From: CALHVX01 sp039198065
GTDB lineage: Bacteria; Pseudomonadota; Gammaproteobacteria; Pseudomonadales; Azotimanducaceae
Length of the DNA: 64,000 bases
Assembly (NCBI GenBank): GCA_039198065.1
Contig: JBCCTU010000002.1
Location: 806,001 to 870,000, forward strand
Direction: 5' to 3'
Positions 26,500 through 34,875 of this stretch are shown here, in pieces. The position numbers were made by a program, and so were the translations under genes. A model generated the notes under the pieces. It saw nothing but the letters and a program-made list of their open reading frames with translations, had not been told where the DNA came from and made no database searches. Positions within the stretch are counted from its first letter, which is position 1. Every line of letters starts with the position of its first letter.

Positions 26500-27153
26500 C
26501 TAGTGCCGCTGCGAGTCCGGATTGGCTAGTAGCGCCTGGAGTTGCCCAGAAGCCGCCATGCGCTCAACGGTGGTAACGATGGCCTGCGTCTGAGGGTCGA
26601 CCTCCAGGTTAACCCGATCACCGATTTCCACCTGTCCTAGCGTGGTCCGCTCAATCGTTTCCGGAATTAGGCTGACACCGAAGCGTGCCGCTTCCTGGTT
26701 GAGTTCGGAAATCGTCAGGCTCGCGCCATCGATGGCTGCATAGCCCTTAAGCAGAATGAAGCGTCCCCAGTCGGCGGGGAGCTCAAAAGACAGGTCGCGG
26801 CGATTTCTGTCGGTTTTGATGTCTACAACGGGCACGGAACAGGAAACGTGGCCCGACACAATGTGCCCGCCCACTTCCGCGCCAACCGTAAACGAACGTT
26901 CCACATTGACCCGCGATCCCAGCGCGAGGCTACCGAGGTTCGTAAGCGCAAGTGTCTCGTGGATGATGTCGAATTGCGCAATCGGACCTGTGAGCTCTGA
27001 AAGCGTCAGGCACACGCCATTGATCGCGACGGAAGCTCCGAGCTCAAGCCCCTCGGCCAGCTCGTTTCCGAGATCGATGGAAAGCCGACGTAGATTTGGC
27101 TCATCGGTTACTGATTGAATTGGCAGCAGAGCCTGTACGATGCCCGTGAACAA
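26500..27153 (-). CDS. ribE: Riboflavin synthase, alpha subunit
   Basis: 217 residues. It joins two molecules of 6,7-dimethyl-8-ribityllumazine to give riboflavin. The classic start MFTGIVQALLPI is present. The protein shows the two homologous lumazine-binding halves: NGVCLTL ... GGHIVSGHVS and IDGASLTI ... ERTTLG. Length is normal. It is a lone rib gene with 23 bases to the TPR gene downstream on the same strand, so read-through into the Ton operon end is not excluded but is not needed. Confidence 0.96.
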   Translation of the reverse strand: MFTGIVQALLPIQSVTDEPNLRRLSIDLGNELAEGLELGASVAINGVCLTLSELTGPIAQFDIIHETLALTNLGSLALGSRVNVERSFTVGAEVGGHIVSGHVSCSVPVVDIKTDRNRRDLSFELPADWGRFILLKGYAAIDGASLTISELNQEAARFGVSLIPETIERTTLGQVEIGDRVNLEVDPQTQAIVTTVERMAASGQLQALLANPDSQRH

Positions 27154-27176
27154 TCGCAGAGGCTCCGCTTAAGCCA

Positions 27177-28511
27177 TTAAATGGCTTTGGCTAGCTCCTC
27201 GCGGCGCTTCACCTCACTGTCGATGAACGTGATCCACTGCGAACAGACTCGCTGGTTGGTCTCGTCTTTGGACGAACGGGCTTTGTCCCTGCAGCTGCTG
27301 AAGGCGCGGCGCGATGCCGTGAACTTGTTCTGGTTAAACAGGCACATTCCCTTCACCAGATTGGTCGCCTGTGGTTTTCGCAAACCTCCCTTTTTCAGGG
27401 CACGATCGGCTGACGCGATGCACTTGTCGTACTGATCAGAGTCCAGATAAAGAATCGATAAGCGATCATAAATCTTTCCGTCATCCGCTTTCGATGCCGC
27501 GTTTTCGAACACGGGAATCGCCTCATCGGTCTCTTGAGACAGCTGCCATGCCTGGCCTAGGCTTCGGAGGTTAGACGTCTTGCTTTCGATGACCCCGTCT
27601 TTCATTCCTTTTGAGAGAACCTTCGCGGCGCGGTACGGCACCTCTGCTTGCATGAGCAGCCCCGCTAGATTGGTCAGATCCGTTTCCTGGGTCAGGAAGC
27701 CTGCGGTGTAGGCGGCTTCCATTGCCCAAAGCTGTTCTTTCTCATTGCCTTCCTGCCCGTGGATTCCCGCTAGTCCGATCCAGTACTCGCGCTTAGGAAA
27801 CTGCTTAACGAGAACCTCGAGAATCTCGAGAACTTTTGGCCAGTTCTCCTGTTGGTAATACAGGTAGCGCAGTAGCGTCCACCAGTTCTCTTTAACGAGC
27901 GTGCCGCGCTCTTTGGCCTTGTTGATGCCCTTCTCTACTTGAACGATGGCCTTGCGGAAGTCTTTTTTCTGGTAGTACACCTGGCCCATGAAAATGTGGG
28001 GTTCAGGGCCAGGGTTGTTGGCCTTGCTCAGCCACGTCTCCATGTATCGCAGCGCGTCGTCGTAGCGATCGAGGACAAAACTGAGCTGCGCAACCGTATA
28101 CAAGGTTCCGGTCTCCAAGCCTTCCGGAATTTGGTCGCCTTGAGCAATGACTTTCTTGTAGGCGTCAATCGCCTGCGGGTACTTTTCCTGGGAGTAGTTG
28201 ATGAAACCCAGCATGTTGTACAACGCACCAACTTCGTTGCCGTTCATGCTTCGCGTTCCGCGCTCAAGGGCTCGGTTTACAACCTGCAGCGCGGTTGCGA
28301 AATCCTTTGCGTTTACGGCTTCTTCCGCTTCCGCCAGCTTCTTATAAACCGCCTCACTCATGGACGGGACTTTGCGCGTTTTCTGGCCGTCGAGCGCACT
28401 CTTCTTCTCTTCAGCTGCGTAGGTCGTTCCCACACAGAGACCAACGCCGATCGTGACCAACAGCATTCGAACCGCGTGTCGTATGCTCTGGAACCTGTGC
28501 TTTAGATACAT
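27177..28511 (-). CDS. TPR-repeat periplasmic protein of the Ton operon
   Basis: 444 residues with a signal peptide (about 1-33, after a basic start) and tandem tetratricopeptide repeats through most of the chain (for example LYNMLGFINYSQEKYPQAID, IFMGQVYYQKKDFRKAIVQV). It is the last gene of the DUF3450-ttpC-exbB-exbD-tonB-TPR run. TPR proteins at this position are known companions of TonB2/TtpC-type systems in Vibrio and relatives, where they are thought to help protein-protein contacts in the periplasm. It is 74 bases downstream of tonB. Confidence 0.87.
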   Translation of the reverse strand: MYLKHRFQSIRHAVRMLLVTIGVGLCVGTTYAAEEKKSALDGQKTRKVPSMSEAVYKKLAEAEEAVNAKDFATALQVVNRALERGTRSMNGNEVGALYNMLGFINYSQEKYPQAIDAYKKVIAQGDQIPEGLETGTLYTVAQLSFVLDRYDDALRYMETWLSKANNPGPEPHIFMGQVYYQKKDFRKAIVQVEKGINKAKERGTLVKENWWTLLRYLYYQQENWPKVLEILEVLVKQFPKREYWIGLAGIHGQEGNEKEQLWAMEAAYTAGFLTQETDLTNLAGLLMQAEVPYRAAKVLSKGMKDGVIESKTSNLRSLGQAWQLSQETDEAIPVFENAASKADDGKIYDRLSILYLDSDQYDKCIASADRALKKGGLRKPQATNLVKGMCLFNQNKFTASRRAFSSCRDKARSSKDETNQRVCSQWITFIDSEVKRREELAKAI

Positions 28512-28585
28512 CGTTTCTTAAGTCCTCGGTTCAGTGACTCAAACTCACCTGTAGCAGCAGCGATAGCGACGCGCTGCCGCCAGTA

Positions 28586-29188
28586 TTAGTCGGCCAGCTC
28601 AAACTTAATCAGGTTTCGGACGCCGGCAACGTCGATCGCCTCGCCGTTGACAACCTTCGGCTTGTATTTGAATTTCAACGCCGCATTCATTGCGGCCCGA
28701 TCGAAGATTCCCGGGGGCTTTGCTTCGACAACAACGGGATTCGCTACTGCTCCTGTTTTGGTAACGATGAACTCCAGGAGAACGTAACCCTCAATGCCAC
28801 GCGTTTGCGCACGACGCGGGTAGACGGGGGCAACTTTAACGATCGGTAGGTACTCTCCATCAGAACTGTAGCCTCCGACGCCGCCAATGTTCAGATCGAC
28901 GTTCACGTCTACGGCACCGATGCCCACGCCCTGGCTCACGTCTGAATTGTCGTAGTCGGGTTTTGGCATGTCCGGTGGCGGTTCGTCCGGCGGCGGTGGT
29001 GGCTTAGGCTTGCGATCTTTGACTTCGACCGACTCGTCTTCCTTCAAGCGTACGAAGTCGACAATCTTGCCCGACTTGTCTGCATTAAGCGGGTTTTTGT
29101 CATCGGTGATCAGATATTGCATAAGCATGAACAACGCGAACGTCGTAACTGCCCCCAGCAACACCCCGATGGTTAGTCGAACGGCCAT
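28586..29188 (-). CDS. tonB: TonB energy transducer
   Basis: 200 residues: one N-terminal membrane helix (about 5-27), a short proline-rich periplasmic spacer (KPKPPPPPDEPPPDMPKPD, about 60-78), then the C-terminal TonB domain (about 112-200) with YPRRAQTRGIEGYVLLEF and AALKFKYKP. TonB carries energy from the ExbB-ExbD motor to outer-membrane receptors. It is shorter than E. coli TonB (239) and resembles the TonB2 class. It follows exbD by 3 bases, so they are one transcript. Confidence 0.93.
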   Translation of the reverse strand: MAVRLTIGVLLGAVTTFALFMLMQYLITDDKNPLNADKSGKIVDFVRLKEDESVEVKDRKPKPPPPPDEPPPDMPKPDYDNSDVSQGVGIGAVDVNVDLNIGGVGGYSSDGEYLPIVKVAPVYPRRAQTRGIEGYVLLEFIVTKTGAVANPVVVEAKPPGIFDRAAMNAALKFKYKPKVVNGEAIDVAGVRNLIKFELAD

Positions 29189-29191
29189 GAA

Positions 29192-29593
29192 CTACGCCTC
29201 CGTGGAAATGGCGACCTCGCGAAGCCCGGCGTTCCGAGCCGCGTCGAGCACGGTTTTAAGCTTACTGTACTCTGCCGACTTGTCCGCTTGGATGACCAGC
29301 CCACCCTTCGGGTTTTCGGCATGCAATCGTTCAATATTCGCCCGCACCGCGCCAGGATCGACTTTTTTCTTGTCAATCCAAATATCACCGTTTTCGTTGA
29401 TCGCTACGAGCACGGACACCGTCGGCTTGGCTTCTGCGGTCAGCGCGTCCGGACGGAGAACATCGATACCGGCCTGCTTGATGAACGTCGCCGTTACGAT
29501 AAAGAAGATCAGCATAATGAAAACGACGTCCAGCATGGGCGTCAGATTAATGTCCGCCTCGTCGTCGTTCTTGGGGGCTCTTCCTCTAGGCAT
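29192..29593 (-). CDS. exbD: ExbD biopolymer transport protein
   Basis: 133 residues with one N-terminal membrane helix (about 17-37) that carries the essential proton-relay aspartate Asp22 in NLTPMLDVVFIML. A periplasmic domain follows. With ExbB it forms the proton-motive stator/rotor that drives TonB. It lies 13 bases after exbB and 3 before tonB. Length matches the family. Confidence 0.95.
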   Translation of the reverse strand: MPRGRAPKNDDEADINLTPMLDVVFIMLIFFIVTATFIKQAGIDVLRPDALTAEAKPTVSVLVAINENGDIWIDKKKVDPGAVRANIERLHAENPKGGLVIQADKSAEYSKLKTVLDAARNAGLREVAISTEA

Positions 29594-29606
29594 AAACCGA
29601 ACTCCC

Positions 29607-30125
29607 TCAGTGGTCGGTCGTCAGGTGGTCTTCGAACAGTTCGATTTCGAAGTCGACCTTCCGTTTGAGTATCGTGCTTCCCAACACGCCGGACAGCGAC
29701 GCCACCATGCCAGCCATGGTCGGAATCGTTGCTTGAGACACGCCAGCAGCCATGGATCGTGCGTTACCACCCTGCGTTGCCATGGCGTCAAAGACTGAGA
29801 TCATCCCCGTTACCGTGCCAAGTAGACCCAACAGAGGACAGAGTGTCACACAGGTCTGGATTAGCGGAAGGGAGCCCGTAATCTTGTCAGACGCCTCAGA
29901 GATGAGTTGCTCCCGGATCTGATGCGCAGACCAAGAGCGCCGCTCAGGACGCTCTTCCCAGACATCGGTCGCCGACTTGACTACGCCTTTATGTTCCGAG
30001 GTGAAGTACCACATCCGCTCGAAGATCAGCGTCCACATCAGGAAGGTAAGCGCCATGATCAACCACAGCACGTTACCCCCCTGCTCCATGAAGCCGATCA
30101 GCGCAAGGTACGCGTCATTAAACAT
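29607..30125 (-). CDS. exbB: ExbB/MotA/TolQ proton-channel protein
   Basis: About 172 residues when started at the ATG at 30125 (MFNDAYLALIGFMEQGG), which has aagggcgg upstream and lies 10 bases after the ttpC stop. The longer frame to 30206 would overlap ttpC by 71 bases and adds 27 residues unlike the family. It has three membrane helices, and the conserved proton-channel segment LPLIQTCVTLCPLLGLLGTV precedes the last helix pair. It is the compact TonB2-type ExbB (about 175 aa), not the 244-residue E. coli form. Confidence 0.93.
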   Translation of the reverse strand: MFNDAYLALIGFMEQGGNVLWLIMALTFLMWTLIFERMWYFTSEHKGVVKSATDVWEERPERRSWSAHQIREQLISEASDKITGSLPLIQTCVTLCPLLGLLGTVTGMISVFDAMATQGGNARSMAAGVSQATIPTMAGMVASLSGVLGSTILKRKVDFEIELFEDHLTTDH

Positions 30126-30135
30126 GGTGCCGCCC

Positions 30136-31641
30136 TTAACCGAGTGCCTGGCCAGACCGCTCGGCATGGTCTGCGATAATGCCTGCACTCTGCTCTTCGA
30201 GCACATGGATCACTGAGCGTGCTCGAGCGTTGACGATAGCGTGCAGCAGCGTCGTCGGGATAGCCACGACCAGACCCAGTACGGTAGTCACCAGTGCCTG
30301 CGAAATACCGCCAGCCATGGTCTTAGGATCACCGGTACCAAACAGGGTGATTGCCTGGAAGGTCAGGATCATACCCGTCACCGTACCCAACAGACCCAGC
30401 AGCGGAGCGACGATCGAGATCACCTGAATGAGCGAGATGCTGCTCGTAATCCGCGGTGTTTCAGACAGGATCGCCTCGCCCAGCTTCAGCTCGAGCGTCT
30501 CCACATCAACGTTGCGGTTGTCGTCATACACCTTGAGTACACGACCCAGCGGGTTGCCCGTGTTAGGGGTGTCCTGCTTTTTCTGACGATTTACGGCTCC
30601 ACCGACGAGGAAGAGTTGAATCAGCTTCCAAACTGCAAGCAGCACACCAATGATGCCGACCATGATGATGACAGCACCCACCGTGCCGCCCTGGCCGTCA
30701 CAGAAGGGGATGTAGCACTCACCCTTGGTAATTCCGCCAAGCGGCGTACCAATACGATCGCCCCAGGTGTCCGCCTGTACCAGCAGCTCGAGCAGCGATC
30801 CGCGGGTCGGATCGAGACCGAAGGACACCAATTCACCGGGGGCAGCGGATTCGAGATCGCGCACGGAACTCAGGAATCGGCCTGAGGGCTGGCGCGGTAG
30901 CTCGGTAATGTCGCCGTTATTGAAGTTGTACTTTACGTACTCACCGTCGGCCAGCAGCGCGAAGGAGCCTACACGCGTGATTTCCGCGTCCTTGGTATCG
31001 CCGTTCAGCAGCTTGACCTGACCGGGGAACTTCGAAATCTTGCCGGACTCAGTCATTTCACGCTGCAGCTCGTACCACAAGGTCTCCATCTCATCGATGG
31101 TCGCCAGCTGCGATGCCGTGCCCATTTTGGCAGCAAGATCCGCCAGGAACTCGGAACGAGGCCCAAGCTCTGCGCTGACTATGGACGACTGGAAGTTGCC
31201 GCGGGTATCGCCGGCTACCTGCTGCAGCACGCCGAACAGTTCCCGGAGCGATCCCAATCGCTTGTCGAGCTGCTCCTGAAGGTCGCCAATCTTTACGTCG
31301 TTTTCTTCGTAGGTCGTTTCCAGCCGGTCAGAACGCTGTTCCTCACGGGTACGCTCGGCCTTCGCATCAGCAAGCAGCTTAGCCTGCTGGTCCTTTTCCT
31401 GGCGGAAGCGTCGTTCACGTGCAGAATGGTCGCGGGACTCGACGACCCGACGCTGCTCGACGTTACGCAGCAGTTCTTCTAGGGAGTTGGCCTCAACAAC
31501 GACCGGCGCGGCGGCTTCTGCATCGCCCTCTGCGGCGTGAGTACCAAACGACAGCATCAGGCCGGTGACGGCCGCGAGGCTAAGCGCTTTGAACTGACTC
31601 ATAGGGGTTCTCATTGTTGATGTTTGCGTAGCGCGGATCAC
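30136..31641 (-). CDS. ttpC: TtpC-like protein: periplasmic coiled coil fused to MotA/TolQ/ExbB channel
   Basis: 501 residues. A signal sequence (to about 37, HAAEG) is followed by a charged coiled coil (about 50-140) and a periplasmic domain (to about 300). A C-terminal MotA/TolQ/ExbB domain has ISLIQVISIVAPLLGLLGTV and three helices. This is the architecture of TtpC, needed by Vibrio TonB2 systems. The start is a GTG at 31641 that overlaps the TGA of the DUF3450 gene (GTGA). GGAGG sits 6 bases upstream, which decides for this start over internal ATGs at 31614 and 31602. Confidence 0.9.
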   Translation of the reverse strand: MIRATQTSTMRTPMSQFKALSLAAVTGLMLSFGTHAAEGDAEAAAPVVVEANSLEELLRNVEQRRVVESRDHSARERRFRQEKDQQAKLLADAKAERTREEQRSDRLETTYEENDVKIGDLQEQLDKRLGSLRELFGVLQQVAGDTRGNFQSSIVSAELGPRSEFLADLAAKMGTASQLATIDEMETLWYELQREMTESGKISKFPGQVKLLNGDTKDAEITRVGSFALLADGEYVKYNFNNGDITELPRQPSGRFLSSVRDLESAAPGELVSFGLDPTRGSLLELLVQADTWGDRIGTPLGGITKGECYIPFCDGQGGTVGAVIIMVGIIGVLLAVWKLIQLFLVGGAVNRQKKQDTPNTGNPLGRVLKVYDDNRNVDVETLELKLGEAILSETPRITSSISLIQVISIVAPLLGLLGTVTGMILTFQAITLFGTGDPKTMAGGISQALVTTVLGLVVAIPTTLLHAIVNARARSVIHVLEEQSAGIIADHAERSGQALG

Positions 31642-32417
31642 TCAGCACCTCCAGCACCCGGGACCGGCAGCTCGAGCATGTTGACCGTAAGCTGTTTACG
31701 CGCCATTCGGATTCCGTTGCGCACCGGGGTTTTATAGGAATCTGATAGCGGCTCCCACTGCTTCGTCTCTTTGTTGTAGACGCCAGTCTCAGCACCGTCG
31801 GCTGTTTGATAGACGAGCGTTACCCGCCCAACCTTGAGTACGTCTACGGTGCGTTCCGTGCCATTGACCGAGATCGTATCTTCGTAGGCCTCCATCGTTC
31901 GCCCGTAGTCGTTTTCGATCTGGAAGGCGCGCATGACGGCATTAAACTTTTCAGAGACGACAACGTCGGCACGGTCCATGGTGGTCCGTAACTCGGCGAT
32001 ACGGTTTCGGCGCTCATCGAGGAGGAACGGCATGTCCAAATCAACGAACTGCTCGAGACCGTCGATCATCCGCAGCATGAACGGCGTGACCTGGCGCTCG
32101 ATCACGGTCACCTGGTCGATCGACGCCGTGATTTCCGCCATCTCCGTTTCCTGAGCGGAGATCTGCTTTTCGAGCTGCCGGTTGTAGACCCTCAGCCCCT
32201 CGATTTCCTTCAGGACTGTTTTGTAATCAGTGACAAGCTCTCGTGTTTGCTCCGTCAGGGCATCTACGCGCGCCTGAGACCGTTTCGCCTGGGCGTTGAG
32301 CTGGTCTGCAACGCGGAAGACTTCCCTAAGCGAGTTCGCCTGGGCCGGAAGCGCAGACGCGCTCAAAAACGCAAGAAAAACAGGCATCAACAGCCAGTGG
32401 ATGCGGAGTCGTTTCAT
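31638..32417 (-). CDS. DUF3450-family periplasmic coiled-coil protein
   Basis: 259 residues from the ATG at 32417 (MKRLRIHWLLMPVFLAFLS), with aggaag just upstream. The longer frame to 32528 adds 37 residues without signal character. A signal peptide ends near PAQA. A long coiled coil (about 30-110) precedes an alpha/beta C-terminal half. DUF3450 proteins are a regular first gene of TonB2/TtpC-type operons; their exact role is unknown. It is the promoter-proximal gene of this six-gene operon. Confidence 0.88.
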   Translation of the reverse strand: MKRLRIHWLLMPVFLAFLSASALPAQANSLREVFRVADQLNAQAKRSQARVDALTEQTRELVTDYKTVLKEIEGLRVYNRQLEKQISAQETEMAEITASIDQVTVIERQVTPFMLRMIDGLEQFVDLDMPFLLDERRNRIAELRTTMDRADVVVSEKFNAVMRAFQIENDYGRTMEAYEDTISVNGTERTVDVLKVGRVTLVYQTADGAETGVYNKETKQWEPLSDSYKTPVRNGIRMARKQLTVNMLELPVPGAGGAE

Positions 32418-33209
32418 AAGTCTTCCTAAGGTCGCTCTCTTTGGATCAATGATCGATGGTCTACCGAACCGGTAGTTTATTGATTGTGGTTGGCGCACTG
32501 GTCCACGGGACGAACCCGTTCGGTGCATCCCCGGATTATCGCGGCTTTTTTCCCAACCCCCAGTTTGCGGGCACTAGCTGCACCCCGTTGCGTTCCCACT
32601 CTTATTTTTATCGGGAGGTTCGACCTGCGTACGGAAAGCCCCTCTCGTCTACGCGGCTTCCCTTCCAAGCTACCGTCTTGTCAGCTTCTACCAATTCAGG
32701 TACGGCCGCCTGCAGATATCTAGTACCCCGCCCCAGCGCGTCGTTGTACTTGTCTTACTTCTTATTAGATTTTTCTTATGCGCTTGCTATCGCTTGGTTT
32801 GTAGTCGGCGTTCGTATTTTTTTTCTGCTCAACTTACAGGCCTCTCCGGCTCTATTGGGCTCTATTGGGCTCTATCAGGCTCTGCGAGACCAAATATCCC
32901 AAGTGGGCCTAAGCGAATCTCATGCCAACGTCGAACCGGCTGTACGATTACTCTAAATCGCGGACTACGTAACCGTGCACACCCTAACGGCACTCGCAGC
33001 AGCTCGCCACAGCGCAGGTCTCTCGAGGACGAGGCTTTCCGCGTACGAGATCTAATCACGCTGCGGCTAGCACTGCCTGACGGGCTAACTGTCAACCGAC
33101 CGCAACCAGAGCCCTCCCAAGGCTCACGGGGATAACCCTTCATCACCCCGCTGGATAGACAGTGAAGGATTAACAATGGGCGATTTGATGTCAAGGCAGC
33201 ACCAAACGG
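32418..33209. other. 790-base gene-free region upstream of the Ton operon
   Basis: I cannot support a gene here. One open frame of 166 residues (32456-32956, plus strand) has no domain and no ribosome-binding site, so I leave it out. The stretch at about 32750-32835 is T-rich and unlike the neighbouring coding regions. A small hairpin ctaccg-aac-cggtag lies at 32461-32475. A 10-base tandem array lies at 32848-32887. Part of the region must be the Ton operon promoter and leader. A decayed gene or a small RNA is possible. Confidence 0.5.
32848..32887 (+). repeat. 10-nt tandem array
   Basis: Four units of ggctctattg type: two identical copies (32848-32857 and 32858-32867), then ggctctatca and ggctctgcga. 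It lies in the gene-free region between the Ton operon and the dienelactone hydrolase. Confidence 0.8.
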
Positions 33210-33899
33210 CTACCGCAGGTTTTTACTAAAGAATTCGAGCGTTCGCGCATGCGCCAGCTTCGCGCACTCGGCGTCGAAAGCGCTCCGTTGATCGCAGTTG
33301 AATCCGTGATCGGCCGGGTACCGATAAACGGTGGTCTCCGGACGTTCCTGGCGAAAGCGTTCGACATCCTGGGTCGGGATGTGCGTATCTGCATCACCGA
33401 AATGCAGTATCGTCGGACACTGGGCCGGAGCGTTGGATTGCGCGGGAACACCGCCACCGTAGTACGCGCTGGCTGCTGCAACGCCAGTGAGATCGCGTGC
33501 CGCGAGCCAGGTGAGCAGGCCTCCGAAACAGAACCCGACGACGCCCACTTTTCCGTTGCGTCCCGCATGACTGATCACGCGCTGAAGATCCTCAAGTGTC
33601 TGCGGCATCTTCAGTTGCTCGAACGCCAGCGAGATTCCCGTGCTCATGCCCGTCTCGTCGTAGCTCAGTTCGATGCCCGGTTCCACCCGGTCGAACAGCT
33701 GCGGCGCGTACACCCGATAGCCGGCCAAGGCGTACCCATCGGCTACCGAGCGGATGTGACTGTTCACGCCGAAAATTTCCTGAATCACGACGATTGCGGC
33801 GGTAGCGTCCTCTGGACCGACCACGTAGGTCCCGAGCTCTAAGCCGTCGCTCATTGCGATCGGGAGTGTTTCCGGCGTTGTGTCCGAGCTTGCTGACAT
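33210..33899 (-). CDS. Dienelactone hydrolase family protein
   Basis: 229 residues with an alpha/beta-hydrolase fold. The catalytic triad is visible: nucleophile Cys in VGFCFGGLL, Asp in LHFGDADTHIP and His in YPADHGFN. Dienelactone hydrolases open the lactone ring of dienelactones in chlorocatechol breakdown, but most family members have other, unknown ester substrates. No aromatic-degradation genes are near, so a general hydrolase role is more likely. It is divergent from phoB with 292 bases between. Confidence 0.88.
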   Translation of the reverse strand: MSASSDTTPETLPIAMSDGLELGTYVVGPEDATAAIVVIQEIFGVNSHIRSVADGYALAGYRVYAPQLFDRVEPGIELSYDETGMSTGISLAFEQLKMPQTLEDLQRVISHAGRNGKVGVVGFCFGGLLTWLAARDLTGVAAASAYYGGGVPAQSNAPAQCPTILHFGDADTHIPTQDVERFRQERPETTVYRYPADHGFNCDQRSAFDAECAKLAHARTLEFFSKNLR

Positions 33900-34191
33900 G
33901 GGCCCTGCTCCTGGCGCTGAAAAAACCTCAATTCTCGCACCGTGAAAGTGCGGATCAAGGGTTCAGCTCCGGGGCGCGATCCATGCTGGCGCACAGTGAT
34001 GACGCTGCAACGGAGCGGATGTCGCGCGCAGCCCCGACCACAACGGCCGCTTGGGACTCTTAGGGCTAGGAAGCGACTCCGCGCGCATCACAAGAGGCCG
34101 GTGAGACCTGTAGCAGGAACCGGATCAGGCGTAACATACCTGTCACCCCAATGACCTGTAATGCCCTGTTTGGTTACCTGAGGCAGACGCG

Positions 34192-34875
34192 ATGAGCGGC
34201 CAGAGCATTTTGATCGTCGAGGACGAGCCTGAAATTCGGGAGATGTTGTCCTTCAGCCTGAGCCGCGCTGGCTATGAGGTGTGGGAGACCGAGACGGCGG
34301 AACAGGCCATGTCTCGGCTGGACGGCCGCCTTCCGTCGATGATAATCATCGATTGGATGTTGCCGGGTTTGAGCGGCTTTGATCTCATTGGCCGGCTGCG
34401 GCGCGATGGCCTCACCGCCGACCTTCCCTTAATGATGGTCACCGCCAAAGGTGAAGAGTCGGACAAGCTCAAAAGCTTTGAGTCGGGTGTCGACGACTAC
34501 ATCACCAAGCCCTTTTCGCCGCGCGAGCTGTTAGCGCGGGTCAAGGCCCTCCTCCGCCGCAGTGGCGCCCCAACCGACGGCATGCTCGAGCACCAGGGAC
34601 TTCGTCTGGACCTGACGTCGCATCAGGTACTCATCAACGATCAGTCGGTGCACCTTGGTCCCACCGAGTTTCGTTTGCTGGAGCTGTTCATGAGTCATCC
34701 GGATCGAGCCTTTGACCGGACCACGTTGTTGGATCGGGTCTGGGGGCGGGGCGTGTACGTCGAAGAACGCACCGTTGATGTTCACGTCCTGCGCCTGCGC
34801 CGCGTACTGAAACCCTATGGGCTCGATCACCTGATTCAAACAGTCCGCGGCGTCGGTTACCGCTTCGCGGCCTAG
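34192..34875 (+). CDS. phoB: PhoB phosphate response regulator
   Basis: 227 residues: receiver domain with EDEPEI near the N terminus, acceptor Asp in IIIDWMLPGLSG, conserved Lys in YITKPFSP, and a winged-helix DNA-binding domain (about 130-225, GPTEFRLLELF, ERTVDVHVLRLRRVL). It activates genes for phosphate acquisition when phosphorylated by PhoR under phosphate limitation. It overlaps phoR by one base. Several CTGT elements lie upstream (34108, 34140, 34156, 34166) but their spacing does not fit a Pho box. Confidence 0.95.
   Translation: MSGQSILIVEDEPEIREMLSFSLSRAGYEVWETETAEQAMSRLDGRLPSMIIIDWMLPGLSGFDLIGRLRRDGLTADLPLMMVTAKGEESDKLKSFESGVDDYITKPFSPRELLARVKALLRRSGAPTDGMLEHQGLRLDLTSHQVLINDQSVHLGPTEFRLLELFMSHPDRAFDRTTLLDRVWGRGVYVEERTVDVHVLRLRRVLKPYGLDHLIQTVRGVGYRFAA

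Noticed and set aside
26495..26510. Hairpin agcggc-tagt-gccgct between DUF1631 and ribE as a terminator
   Set aside because: Stem of only 6 pairs and no T-run on either side; it also overlaps the ribE stop codon.
32456..32956. 166-residue open frame on the plus strand
   Set aside because: No ribosome-binding site, no recognisable domain, and poor fit to the codon use of neighbouring genes.
34108..34172. Possible Pho box upstream of phoB
   Set aside because: Four CTGT elements occur, but their spacings (32, 16 and 10 bases) do not give the 11-base period of a Pho box, and the AT-rich spacers are missing.
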